From DASUXA01 sp036378155 (GTDB lineage: Bacteria > Actinomycetota > Actinomycetes > Mycobacteriales > Micromonosporaceae): a stretch of 24,759 bases of DNA. Both the position numbers and the translations under genes were made by a program. Location: the NCBI GenBank assembly GCA_036378155.1, contig DASUXA010000098.1:1-24759 (forward strand). Reading direction: 5' to 3'. Below are positions 7,403 through 14,089 of this stretch, piece after piece (the first letter of the stretch is position 1; each line of letters opens with the position of its first letter). The notes under the pieces are model-generated. The model was given only the letters and a program-made list of their open reading frames with translations, was not told where the DNA came from and searched no databases.

Positions 7403-8628
7403 CCTCCGCCGACCAGCGGCAACGGGTGTCGTCCGGGCAACTGTGGTACGACGCCATCGCCGAGGTGCTTCGGGTCAGCCGGTACCGGGTGACCGACGAA
7501 CTGCCGTCGGTCGTCGCGGCAGCCACGTCGCGGCTGGGTCTGCGGATCACGCTGTACCTCGCCGACCTCGAACAACAGGCGCTGCACCCGCTGCCCGGGC
7601 AGGACTGGACCGCGCCGACCCCGCTGCGCATCAACGCGAGCCTCGCCGGGCGGGCGTTCACCCAGACCGAGACCGTCAACGCCGACCGGCGCCGGCTGTG
7701 GGTACCGGTGCTGGACGGTACCGAGCGGCTCGGCGTGATGCTGGTCGAGGCGTCCGCCGAGGCGGCGACGGACGAGGCGGCGCTGCGCGACGGGGCGGGA
7801 ACGCTGGCGAACCTGCTCGGGCACCTGATCGCCGCGAAGTTCCCGTACGGCGACAGCCTGCAGCGGGTGCGCCGCACCCAGCCCATGTCCGAGGCGTCGG
7901 AGTTGCTCGCCGCGCTGCTGCCGCCGCTGACGTACACCTGTGACCGGGCGGTGGTCAGCGCCATCCTCGAACCCGCGTACGAGGTCGGCGGGGACGGCTT
8001 CGACTACGCGGTCGGCGCCATGCACGCCAAACTGGCGGTGTACGACGCGATGGGGCACGGGATCCGGGCGGGGCTGACCACGGCGCTCGCGCTGGCCGCG
8101 ACCCGCGCCGCGCGGCGCGACGGGCACGGGCTGTACAGCCTGGCCAGGGCCGCCGACGAGCGGATCCAGGAGGAGTTCGGCGAGGAGGCGCGGTTCGTCA
8201 CCGCCGTGCTCGCCGACCTGAACATGGACAGCGGCGTGGTCCGGTATCTCAACGCGGGACATCCGGCGCCGCTGCTGCTGCGCGGTACCAAGGTCGTCGG
8301 GCACCTGACCGGCGGGCGTCGGCTGCCGCTCGGGTTGGACGACCCGGCGATCGAGGTCGCCGAGGAGCAGTTGCAGCCCGGAGACCGGATCCTGGTGTAC
8401 ACCGACGGCGTCACCGAGGCGCGCGACGCCGAAGGTGAGGCGTTCGGCGTCCAACGCCTGATCGACCTGCTGGAACGGCACGCGGCGGCGCGGATGTCGG
8501 TACCCGAGACGCTGCGGCGGCTGTCCCACGCGGTGCAGGGTCACCGGCGCGCGCGCCTCGACGACGACGCGACGATGCTGTTGGTCGAGTGGGTACCGGG
8601 CGGGCCGATGGTGCAGCCGCCCGGATGA
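7399..8628 (+). CDS. GAF-like sensor plus SpoIIE/RsbU-type PP2C serine phosphatase
   Basis: The 409-aa protein pairs a GAF-like N-terminal sensor (about 30-155, including SLAGRAFTQTE at 81-91 and LWVPVLDGTERLGVMLVEAS at 100-119) with a complete SpoIIE-type PP2C domain (about 165-398). Metal-binding and active-site motifs are present: EVGGDGFDY at 195-203, YDAMGHG at 215-221, NAGHPAPLLL at 285-294, ILVYTDGVTEAR at 331-342 and DDDATMLLVEW at 388-398. Such phosphatases dephosphorylate STAS-domain anti-anti-sigma factors in sigma-B-type partner-switching pathways. No STAS protein or HATPase anti-sigma kinase lies in the window, so the partners are elsewhere. The gene starts at ATG 7399 by ATGA overlap with the SRPBCC gene and is probably under the sigma-B-like promoter at 6941, which would form a feedback loop. 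Confidence 0.9.
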   Translation: MTSADQRQRVSSGQLWYDAIAEVLRVSRYRVTDELPSVVAAATSRLGLRITLYLADLEQQALHPLPGQDWTAPTPLRINASLAGRAFTQTETVNADRRRLWVPVLDGTERLGVMLVEASAEAATDEAALRDGAGTLANLLGHLIAAKFPYGDSLQRVRRTQPMSEASELLAALLPPLTYTCDRAVVSAILEPAYEVGGDGFDYAVGAMHAKLAVYDAMGHGIRAGLTTALALAATRAARRDGHGLYSLARAADERIQEEFGEEARFVTAVLADLNMDSGVVRYLNAGHPAPLLLRGTKVVGHLTGGRRLPLGLDDPAIEVAEEQLQPGDRILVYTDGVTEARDAEGEAFGVQRLIDLLERHAAARMSVPETLRRLSHAVQGHRRARLDDDATMLLVEWVPGGPMVQPPG

Positions 8629-8665
8629 GCGACGCCGGCTGACCCGACCCGCGCCGGGGCGACCT

Positions 8666-8711
8666 GACCGGCGGCGCGGGCGCCCGGGTGAACCGACCCG
8701 CGCCGCCGGTC
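8666..8711. terminator. Bidirectional hairpin terminator between the PP2C gene and the 89-aa protein gene
   Basis: Perfect 15-bp G+C stem (8666-8680 with 8697-8711) with a 16-nt loop, in the 87-nt gap between two convergent genes. Confidence 0.75.
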
Positions 8712-8715
8712 GCGC

Positions 8716-8985
8716 CTACACCGGACCGATGCGCCCGTGCGGCGACGGACGCATCCGGCGACCCTCCTCGGTTTCCGGGTCCGGGTCGCCGTGCCGCTGC
8801 GCGTCCCGGCTCTCCTCCTCCTCGACGGTCCACGGCTCGTCGCCGAACGCCTCTTCCGCCCCGGCGTCCCCGCCGGTGGAATCGTCGGTCTGTCCTTCGT
8901 TCGAGTACGTGCCCATGGCGCGGCTCAGGTCGTCCAGCGGCAGCCGCTCCGGGTCGCGCCACTGCTCCGGATCGCGATCGGTCAT
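8716..8985 (-). CDS. 89-aa hydrophilic acidic protein, unknown function
   Basis: I do not recognise a family. The protein is extremely hydrophilic and rich in Asp, Glu, Gly, Arg and Pro, with a strongly acidic middle (EEAFGDEPWTVEEEESRD) and an Arg/Gly/Pro-rich tail. It has no membrane segment or Cys, and is probably disordered apart from a short N-terminal stretch (PERLPLDDLSRAMGTYS). ATG 8985 overlaps the stop of the upstream 77-aa gene by four bases (ATGA), so the two are translated together. It shares a composition and an MTDR start with the 62-aa protein at 11836, which also sits in a stress-type operon. A role as a hydrophilin or regulatory small protein is speculation. Confidence 0.7.
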   Translation of the reverse strand: MTDRDPEQWRDPERLPLDDLSRAMGTYSNEGQTDDSTGGDAGAEEAFGDEPWTVEEEESRDAQRHGDPDPETEEGRRMRPSPHGRIGPV

Positions 8986-9215
8986 CCGCCCATCGCCCCG
9001 CTGTACTCGCGGGTCAGCTCGCCCAGCAGTTTGTGGGCCTGCTCGGCGCGCTGCGAGTCCTGCTGCTTGCACTGCTCGATGAACTGCCGCACGTCCTGGT
9101 GTTCCGCCGCGTCCTGCAGGTACTGGTCGTAGACCTGGGAGCCCTTCAACGCGTGGTACTGGATCGAAACCAGGTCGTAGAAGATGTTGTCGGCGGGCGT
9201 GTGCGCGTTACCCAT
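8982..9215 (-). CDS. 77-aa helical protein (ferritin-like small protein), unknown function
   Basis: The 77-aa protein is predicted to be almost entirely helical: NIFYDLVSIQYHALKGSQVY at 10-29, then a second long helix EHQDVRQFIEQCKQQDSQRA at 38-57 and onward. The spacing of Glu, His, Tyr and Gln resembles a ferritin-like or coiled helix pair, but no complete metal site is evident. Similar short proteins, as I recall them, are common in Streptomyces and relatives without known function. A strong AGGAGG ribosome site precedes ATG 9215. It is the first gene of a two-gene unit with the acidic 89-aa protein, and a sigma-B-like promoter lies 37 nt upstream. Confidence 0.8.
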   Translation of the reverse strand: MGNAHTPADNIFYDLVSIQYHALKGSQVYDQYLQDAAEHQDVRQFIEQCKQQDSQRAEQAHKLLGELTREYSGAMGG

Positions 9216-9251
9216 CGTGCCCTCCTCCTGCCAATGCCGTTGTCCGTTGCG

Positions 9252-9275
9252 GTACCCATCCGGTGCGCGTCAAAC
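9252..9275 (-). promoter_or_regulatory. Sigma-B/F-like promoter of the 77-aa/89-aa operon
   Basis: Read on the minus strand: GTTT (9275-9272), 14-nt spacer, GGGTAC (9257-9252), an exact match to the actinobacterial stress-sigma consensus. It lies between the MBL gene's stop and the 77-aa gene, so that operon starts here rather than being read through from 10528. Confidence 0.7.
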
Positions 9276-9298
9276 GTGGGCGATCAACCAACTCGTGC

Positions 9299-10159
9299 TC
9301 AGTCGCCGCTCGGCGAGCCAGCGAACGACGGCAGGACGAGGCGTGCGCCGCGCGGCACGGGTCGGATCTCCCCCGGCAGTCCACGCCGGGCCGCCTCGGC
9401 GAGGAAGTCGCGCAGCGGCGAACGGAACACCGGGTAGTCGTCGTAGTGGACGGGTACGGTCAGCCGCGGCCGGAGCAGCTCGACGAGGTCGGCGCCCTGC
9501 CGGGCGTCCATCGTCAGCAGCAGCCCGAGGATGCGGGTGCCGCCGAGGTGCGCCACCATCGCGTCCAGGTCGCCGAACCGGTCCACAACCGCGGTCAGCT
9601 CCTGCCGGTACAGCACGTCCCCGGTGATGTACACCCGCAGCGGCGGCGCCTCGTCCGGGCGGTACCACTCGAGCACACTGCCCATCACCTGCGGCATCAG
9701 CACGCGGCCGACGACGCCGGGACCGTGGGTACCGGGTACCGAGGTGATCCGCAGCCCGTGGCCGTCGCGTCGCAGCGTGGTGCTCTGCCAGGGCCGCATG
9801 GCGAGGGTGTCGCCGAACCCCCACCGCTGCAGCCGGGCGGCCGCCTGCGGCGTGGTCAGCACCGGTACCGACCTGGGCAGCCGGCGCCGCGCCACCCGGT
9901 CGAAGTGGTCGCCGTGCAGGTGCGACAGCAGCACGGCGTCCAGGTCGGGCAGGTCGTCGACGCGCGCGGCGGGCTGGGTCAGCCGTTTCGACCACAGCCC
10001 GTACCCGAGCCCGACACGCTGCCCGCGACGCACGAAGTTCGGGTCGGTGAGCAGCGTGAACGGCCCGAACCGGAGCAGCGTCGTCGCGGTACCGATGAAC
10101 GTCAACGCCGCCCGGTCGCACGCCGCCGCCCCCGTCGAGGCGGGTCCGCCTTCGGTCAC
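9299..10159 (-). CDS. MBL-fold metallo-hydrolase (UlaG/YtnP-like)
   Basis: The 286-aa protein is a metallo-beta-lactamase-fold hydrolase, cytoplasmic with no signal peptide. The metal ligands are visible: SHLHGDHFD at 79-87 (His80, His82, Asp84, His85), His145 in VPGTHGPG, Asp181 in VYITGDVLY, and His238 in VPVHYDDYPVF. It also has the FIGTATTLLR and LLTDPNF strands typical of the UlaG-like L-ascorbate-6-phosphate lactonase branch. The substrate cannot be deduced; members include lactonases, phosphodiesterases and RNA enzymes. ATG 10159 overlaps the upstream microprotein stop by four bases (ATGA), making this the third gene of an operon with two hydrophilic small proteins under a sigma-B-like promoter. 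Confidence 0.88.
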   Translation of the reverse strand: MTEGGPASTGAAACDRAALTFIGTATTLLRFGPFTLLTDPNFVRRGQRVGLGYGLWSKRLTQPAARVDDLPDLDAVLLSHLHGDHFDRVARRRLPRSVPVLTTPQAAARLQRWGFGDTLAMRPWQSTTLRRDGHGLRITSVPGTHGPGVVGRVLMPQVMGSVLEWYRPDEAPPLRVYITGDVLYRQELTAVVDRFGDLDAMVAHLGGTRILGLLLTMDARQGADLVELLRPRLTVPVHYDDYPVFRSPLRDFLAEAARRGLPGEIRPVPRGARLVLPSFAGSPSGD

Positions 10160-10338
10160 GTCGCCTCGTCAGTGTCGATCGGACGCAGCTCGCCGTCCTG
10201 CTCGACGCGTACCTCGCCGGCGGCGGCGCCGCGGCGCGGCGCCACCTCGTCGATCTCGAGGTCCGGATTGTCGTCCGGGTGCATCAGCACCTCGTCGGTG
10301 CTCGCGGTCTTCTCCCGGCTCTCCTCCGGCTGACTCAT
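10156..10338 (-). CDS. 60-aa acidic microprotein, unknown function
   Basis: The protein starts MSQPEESREK and is dominated by Asp, Glu, Pro and Thr with no hydrophobic core, so it is probably disordered. I recognise no family. ATG 10338 was preferred to an upstream in-frame ATG at 10422 because GGGGAGG lies 9 nt before it, and because the longer version would overlap the preceding gene with an Arg/Ser-rich shadow sequence. It overlaps the MBL gene start by four bases and follows the 57-aa gene by 16 nt. Confidence 0.7.
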   Translation of the reverse strand: MSQPEESREKTASTDEVLMHPDDNPDLEIDEVAPRRGAAAGEVRVEQDGELRPIDTDEAT

Positions 10339-10354
10339 CGCCTGCCGCCTCCCC

Positions 10355-10528
10355 TCACTCGCGGTCCGGGCCGCCGGGGCCGTACGGAGACTGCTGCTCC
10401 GGCGGTACCGGCTGCTTGCCACGGTCGTCGCCGCCCGGCGAACCGCTGGTCGCCTTCGCTTTCGCGCTGTCCTGAACCAACGGGTCGCGTCCGCTGCGGC
10501 GCATCTCCGGTTGCTGGGTGTTGGACAC
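10355..10528 (-). CDS. 57-aa hydrophilic microprotein (GTG start), unknown function
   Basis: A short gene with a GTG start at 10528 and an excellent AGGAGG ribosome site 8 nt upstream. The product begins VSNTQQPEMRRSGRDPL and ends in a Pro/Gly/Gln-rich tail (PPEQQSPYGPGGPDRE); it is highly polar and probably disordered. It is easily missed because the same frame stays open far upstream through the opposite-strand Balon-type gene. It leads the operon with the 60-aa protein and the MBL hydrolase, and a sigma-B-like promoter ends 34 nt before its start. Confidence 0.65.
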   Translation of the reverse strand: MSNTQQPEMRRSGRDPLVQDSAKAKATSGSPGGDDRGKQPVPPEQQSPYGPGGPDRE

Positions 10529-10562
10529 GGCCAGACCTCCTGTCGGTGGGCGATCCGTCCAG

Positions 10563-10587
10563 CTACCCAGCCGGCGCGCCGGGAAAC
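10563..10587 (-). promoter_or_regulatory. Sigma-B/F-like promoter of the microprotein-MBL operon
   Basis: On the minus strand GTTT (10587-10584), 15-nt spacer, GGGTAG (10568-10563). The -10 ends 34 nt before the GTG start, leaving a leader of roughly 28 nt with AGGAGG. It is back to back with the promoter at 10628 on the other strand. Confidence 0.65.
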
Positions 10588-10627
10588 CTCCGGGTGTACC
10601 GGCGCGGCGCGGCAGCCCGCCGCCCGG

Positions 10628-10652
10628 GTTTCGGCGTGCCCCGGTCGGGTAG
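10628..10652 (+). promoter_or_regulatory. Sigma-B/F-like promoter of the Balon-type operon
   Basis: GTTT at 10628-10631, 15-nt spacer, GGGTAG at 10647-10652. The start codon at 10676 is 23 nt downstream, with GGAGG at 10664-10668. Together with 10563-10587 it forms a divergent pair with the same -35/-10 words and spacer length. Confidence 0.7.
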
Positions 10653-10675
10653 CCCTGGCTGCGGGAGGATGTCTG

Positions 10676-11839
10676 ATGAACCTGTCGATGCTGCGACCGT
10701 TGTACGCACGACCGGGGCCCTGGGCGTCGGTGTACCTCGACGCGTCCTACGACACCGAGGACGCCGCGAAGGCGCGGGAACTGCGCTGGCAGGGGCTGCG
10801 TCAGGAACTGGCGGAAGCCGGGGCGGACGAACGCACCCTGGCGGCGTTGGACGCGGAGGTCGCCACCCAGCGCGGCGTCGGGCGGTACGGCCTGGCGCTG
10901 TTCGCGTCCGACGGCGAGGTCGCCCTGGTCGAATCGCTGCCCGACCCGCCCGCGCGGCAGGAGGCGGTCTGGTCGCGGCTGCCCGCGGTGCGACCGCTGC
11001 TCGCCACGGTCGGCGAGCAGGTCCGCTGGGTGCGGGTGCTCGCCGACCGTACCGGCGCGGACCTGGTCGCGGAGGCCGGTGGGCGGCCGATGCGCGCCGA
11101 GGTCGAGGGTTCCGAGGAGTTCCCGATCCGCAAGGTCGCGCCCGGCGGCTGGTCGAATCCGCGGTACCAGCGTGCCGCGCAGGTCAGTTGGGAACGCAAC
11201 GCGGTGGAGATCGCCGAGGCGGTGCGCGTGATGGCGGACCGTACCGGCGCCGACGTCGTGGTGGTCGCCGGTGACGTCCGGGAACGGCAGTTGCTGATGG
11301 ACCATCTGCCGGCGGCGGTGCGCCCGCTGGTGGTGGAGACCGAGGCGGGCTCCCGCGCGGCGGGTGCCGCGACCGAGCCGCTCGACGAGGCCGTGGACCG
11401 CGCAGTCGCCAGCCGGATCGACGAGCGGCGTGCCGAGGTGCGGGACCGTTTCCTGCGCGGCTTCGCGCACGGGCTGGCGACCGCCGGTCGTGACCGGGTA
11501 CTCGGCGCGCTGCGCCGCTCCCAGGTCGACACGCTGCTCATGGCGGCGCCCGGCGGCGCCGACGGCACACCGGTACCGGGTACCGACGGTGTGGACGGCA
11601 CCGTGTGGATGGACCCGGGCGACACGTCCAAGGTCGCCGCGAACCACGCGGAGCTGGAGAGCCTCGGGGTGGACCGGTCGGAGCCGGTACCGGCTGCCGA
11701 GGCGCTGATCGCCGCCGCCGCGGCGACGGACGCCGACCTGGTCGTGTTCGACCCGCAGGAGCTGGACATGGACGACGGTGTCGGCGCGGTGCTGCGGTAC
11801 TCGCTGCCGGCGAGCGCGACCGAGGGGGCGCCAGGATGA
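10676..11839 (+). CDS. Balon/Rv2629-type ribosome hibernation factor homologue (bacterial aeRF1-like, baeRF family)
   Basis: The 387-aa protein matches the mycobacterial Rv2629 / Msmeg1130 group in the N-terminus MNLSMLRPLYARPGPWASVY, followed by LDASYDTEDAAKARELRWQG. It also has the family's RKVAPGGWSNPRYQ segment at about 152-164 and a C-terminal domain of archaeal release-factor type (about 265-375). The group is now known through Balon, a hibernation factor that binds the ribosomal A site in stressed or stationary cells, with Msmeg1130 as the mycobacterial member. No GGQ peptide-release motif is present, which agrees with hibernation rather than termination. The start has GGAGG 8 nt upstream. 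The downstream acidic microprotein overlaps by ATGA and DUF3140 follows; a sigma-B-like promoter drives the unit. Family assignment is by remembered similarity and should be confirmed by profile search. Confidence 0.85.
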   Translation: MNLSMLRPLYARPGPWASVYLDASYDTEDAAKARELRWQGLRQELAEAGADERTLAALDAEVATQRGVGRYGLALFASDGEVALVESLPDPPARQEAVWSRLPAVRPLLATVGEQVRWVRVLADRTGADLVAEAGGRPMRAEVEGSEEFPIRKVAPGGWSNPRYQRAAQVSWERNAVEIAEAVRVMADRTGADVVVVAGDVRERQLLMDHLPAAVRPLVVETEAGSRAAGAATEPLDEAVDRAVASRIDERRAEVRDRFLRGFAHGLATAGRDRVLGALRRSQVDTLLMAAPGGADGTPVPGTDGVDGTVWMDPGDTSKVAANHAELESLGVDRSEPVPAAEALIAAAAATDADLVVFDPQELDMDDGVGAVLRYSLPASATEGAPG

Positions 11840-12024
11840 CCGACCGCGAACAGGGCGAGGAACGGCTGCCGGCGTTCGAGTCCGGTACCGACGAGCCGGA
11901 CTTCGCCGACGAGCACTCAGACATGACTGTCGCCGAGGAGTTGCCGGGCGGACCCGAGCACGCGAAGCCGGACGACGCACCGAGCGGCATCGGCGGCATG
12001 GACGTCGACGACGGAAAGGAGTGA
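11836..12024 (+). CDS. 62-aa acidic microprotein co-encoded with the Balon-type factor
   Basis: The protein begins MTDREQGEERLPAFESG and is strongly acidic throughout (Asp/Glu-rich, with VDDGKE at the end), with no hydrophobic core beyond a short AEELPGGPEHA stretch. I recognise no family. ATG 11836 overlaps the Balon-type gene's stop by four bases, so it is translated from the same ribosome loading. It ends just before the DUF3140 gene. Its MTDR opening and acidic composition echo the 89-aa protein at 8716. A partner role with the hibernation factor is only suggested by the tight coupling. Confidence 0.75.
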   Translation: MTDREQGEERLPAFESGTDEPDFADEHSDMTVAEELPGGPEHAKPDDAPSGIGGMDVDDGKE

Positions 12025-12026
12025 CG

Positions 12027-12398
12027 GTGCCCGAGCGCGACGATCCCGCACTGGTCAGCCTCTGGGACGAGTTCCACACCCTGGTCAACATGCCGTCGCC
12101 GGAGTTGCGCGACTGGCTGCTCAACACCCCCGACGGGGCGGACAGCTACGTGTCGGAGCCCGGCGTGGAACCGCACGCGCTCGGCGAGCGGGTCCTGCAG
12201 ATCCTGGACAAGCGGCGGGTCGACCTGACCGACGCGGACGTGACGACCATGCGTCAGGTCACCAACGAGATCAGCGAACTTCTGGCGAACCCGCCCGCCG
12301 ACGACGTCAACAACGGACCGTGGCGGGACAGCCTGCGCACCCTCGGGCACGACCCGACGCGTGCCGACTCGCCGCGCGGACCCGATCTGGAGACCTGA
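12027..12398 (+). CDS. DUF3140 family protein
   Basis: The 123-aa protein fits DUF3140: LWDEFHTLVNMPSPELRDWL at about 10-29, then GERVLQILDKRRVDLTDADV at about 52-71 and a following helix (TTMRQVTNEISELLANPP). The family is cytoplasmic, helical and uncharacterised, and is frequent in actinobacteria. The GTG at 12027 was chosen because AAGGAG (12015-12020) is spaced 6 nt from it. A GTG at 12021 overlaps the previous stop (GTGA) but has no room for a ribosome site. It is the third gene of the Balon-type operon and is followed by a strong hairpin. The C-terminal Pro/Arg/Asp tail looks unstructured. Confidence 0.85.
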   Translation: MPERDDPALVSLWDEFHTLVNMPSPELRDWLLNTPDGADSYVSEPGVEPHALGERVLQILDKRRVDLTDADVTTMRQVTNEISELLANPPADDVNNGPWRDSLRTLGHDPTRADSPRGPDLET

Positions 12399-12443
12399 CC
12401 TGGTCGGGTCCTGACCGGGCGGCGGCAGGTACACCAGTCGAGG

Positions 12444-12485
12444 CGTGCACCGCTGGTGGTGTGGCTACACCACCAGCGGTGCACG
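12444..12485. terminator. Bidirectional hairpin terminator between DUF3140 and GT39-like genes
   Basis: Perfect 19-bp stem (12444-12462 with 12467-12485) and a GGCT loop, between the stop codons of convergent transcripts. Confidence 0.85.
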
Positions 12486-12550
12486 TGTGTGACGAGGCAT
12501 CCCTCGGAGTCCCGGCGACGATCGGGCGAGGCCGTGGGCGGACGCCGGGC

Positions 12551-14089
12551 TCAGCGCGTCCAGCGCCACACCCAGCCGTGCTCCCACAGCCTGGTGCGCC
12601 CGAGCAGTACCGGCTTCGGATTGCCCAGGTCGGCGCTCAACGTGGTGAACATCTGCTCGCACCGTGAGCCGAACGGCGCGTAGCCCGACCCGTACACCAC
12701 GAACACGTGCCCGCCCCGGGGGACCGCGCCGGCGGCGGCGTTCGCCACGTCGTGCGGCGACACCGCTTCGATGCGCTGCTTGTAGTCGGTCCAGTCGAGG
12801 CGACCCGGGTCCGCCTGCGCCGGGTAGGTGATCAGGTGCGCCCTGGTGTGGGTGAGCCGGACGGTGTCCGGGGCGAGCTGGTCCGGACAGAAGATCACCT
12901 GGTCGCCGGGTTTCGCCTGGGTGTCGAGCACGGCGGCGATCTGCGCCGCCTGGGTCCGGTACGTCCGGGTGATGCCCCGGTCGACCAGCAGCGAGGCGGC
13001 GACGATCACGATCAGCGCCAGCGCGGCGTACCGGTTCGGCAACGCCACCACCCCGAACGCGAGCAGCACCACCGCGAACGGCACGACGACCGCGGTGTAC
13101 CGGGTGACCAGCGCGGCGTGGCTCAGCCACGACATCGAGTAGGCGACGGCGATGGTGCCGGCGCCGATCGCGCCGAGTACCGGCGGGCTGAGCACCGTGC
13201 GTCGCGGGGTGGGTCGCAGCAGCGGCAGCACCGCGCCGACGACGGTCAGCGGCCACACCAGCAGCGGCAGGATCGCCGCCTTGCTCGACCCGGCGGTCGC
13301 CCAGCTGTTCACCAGCGAGGGGATCTGGCTGAGCTGGGGACGGGCCGCCCAGGGTGTACCGGTGTGCTTCATCTGCCACAGGAATGTGGGCAGCCACGGC
13401 AGGAACAGCAGCCCGCCGCCGATTAGTCCGCCCAGCGCCCACAGCACCCCGGTACGGCGGGTGCGCACCCAGGCGACGACCAGCCCGGCACCGACCGTCG
13501 CCAGCAGGAACATCGCCCAGTAGTGGGTGTACAGCACGGCGGCGGCGCTGGCGGCGACGCCGAGGGCGGGCAGCGGTCCGGGTCGGCGCAGCACGAGGTC
13601 CACCGCCAGCGCCCCGACCAGGACCAGCAGCACCATCAGCGAGTACATCCGCACCTCGCTGGCGAACCGGACCAGCCACGGGTTCGTCGCCGCGAGCACC
13701 ACGACGACGGTCATCGCGGTACGACCGCCGCCGAGCCGCCGGGTCAGCAGCGCGAACAGCGGCAGCGCCGCCACCGCGAACACCCCGGACAGGCTGCGCA
13801 GCGCGAACGAGCCGGTGCCGAACAGCGCGATCCAGGCGTGCAGCAGCAGGTAGTACAGCGGCGGGGAACCGTCCTCGCGCAGCGCGGCGAACAGGTCGGG
13901 CAGCGGCAGCCGGCTGATCGCGACGCTCTGCGCCTCGTCCAGCCACAGCGGGGCGGGTGCCACGAACCGCGCGACCACACCGGCCGCCACCACGAGTACC
14001 GCCAGCGGCAGCCACCACCGCCGCCGGTCGTACCGGCCGGGCGGGCCGTACACGGCCCGCACGTCCGGCCGGGTCGCCAGATCGGCCAC
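12551..14089 (-). CDS. GT-C membrane glycosyltransferase, GT39/PMT-like
   Basis: The 512-aa protein has about ten to twelve hydrophobic helices and the GT-C first-loop acidic motif: LWLDEAQSV at 49-57 with Asp51-Glu52, followed by DGSPPLYYLLLHAW at 73-86. This is the PMT/ArnT-like pattern for enzymes that take sugar from a polyprenyl-phosphate donor on the outer face of the membrane. The last 110 residues or so form a soluble extracytoplasmic domain. The GTG at 14089 directly abuts the TAG of the upstream flavoenzyme and uses GGGAG inside that gene's end as ribosome site. It is the last gene of the three-gene envelope operon. Protein O-mannosylation or lipid-linked glycan extension are both possible; the acceptor is unknown. 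Confidence 0.85.
   Translation of the reverse strand: MADLATRPDVRAVYGPPGRYDRRRWWLPLAVLVVAAGVVARFVAPAPLWLDEAQSVAISRLPLPDLFAALREDGSPPLYYLLLHAWIALFGTGSFALRSLSGVFAVAALPLFALLTRRLGGGRTAMTVVVVLAATNPWLVRFASEVRMYSLMVLLVLVGALAVDLVLRRPGPLPALGVAASAAAVLYTHYWAMFLLATVGAGLVVAWVRTRRTGVLWALGGLIGGGLLFLPWLPTFLWQMKHTGTPWAARPQLSQIPSLVNSWATAGSSKAAILPLLVWPLTVVGAVLPLLRPTPRRTVLSPPVLGAIGAGTIAVAYSMSWLSHAALVTRYTAVVVPFAVVLLAFGVVALPNRYAALALIVIVAASLLVDRGITRTYRTQAAQIAAVLDTQAKPGDQVIFCPDQLAPDTVRLTHTRAHLITYPAQADPGRLDWTDYKQRIEAVSPHDVANAAAGAVPRGGHVFVVYGSGYAPFGSRCEQMFTTLSADLGNPKPVLLGRTRLWEHGWVWRWTR

Noticed and set aside
9498..9740. Tandem GGTACC pairs considered as a recombination or attachment site.
   Set aside because: They lie in coding sequence and follow the window-wide excess of this word; no integrase or direct-repeat boundaries are present.
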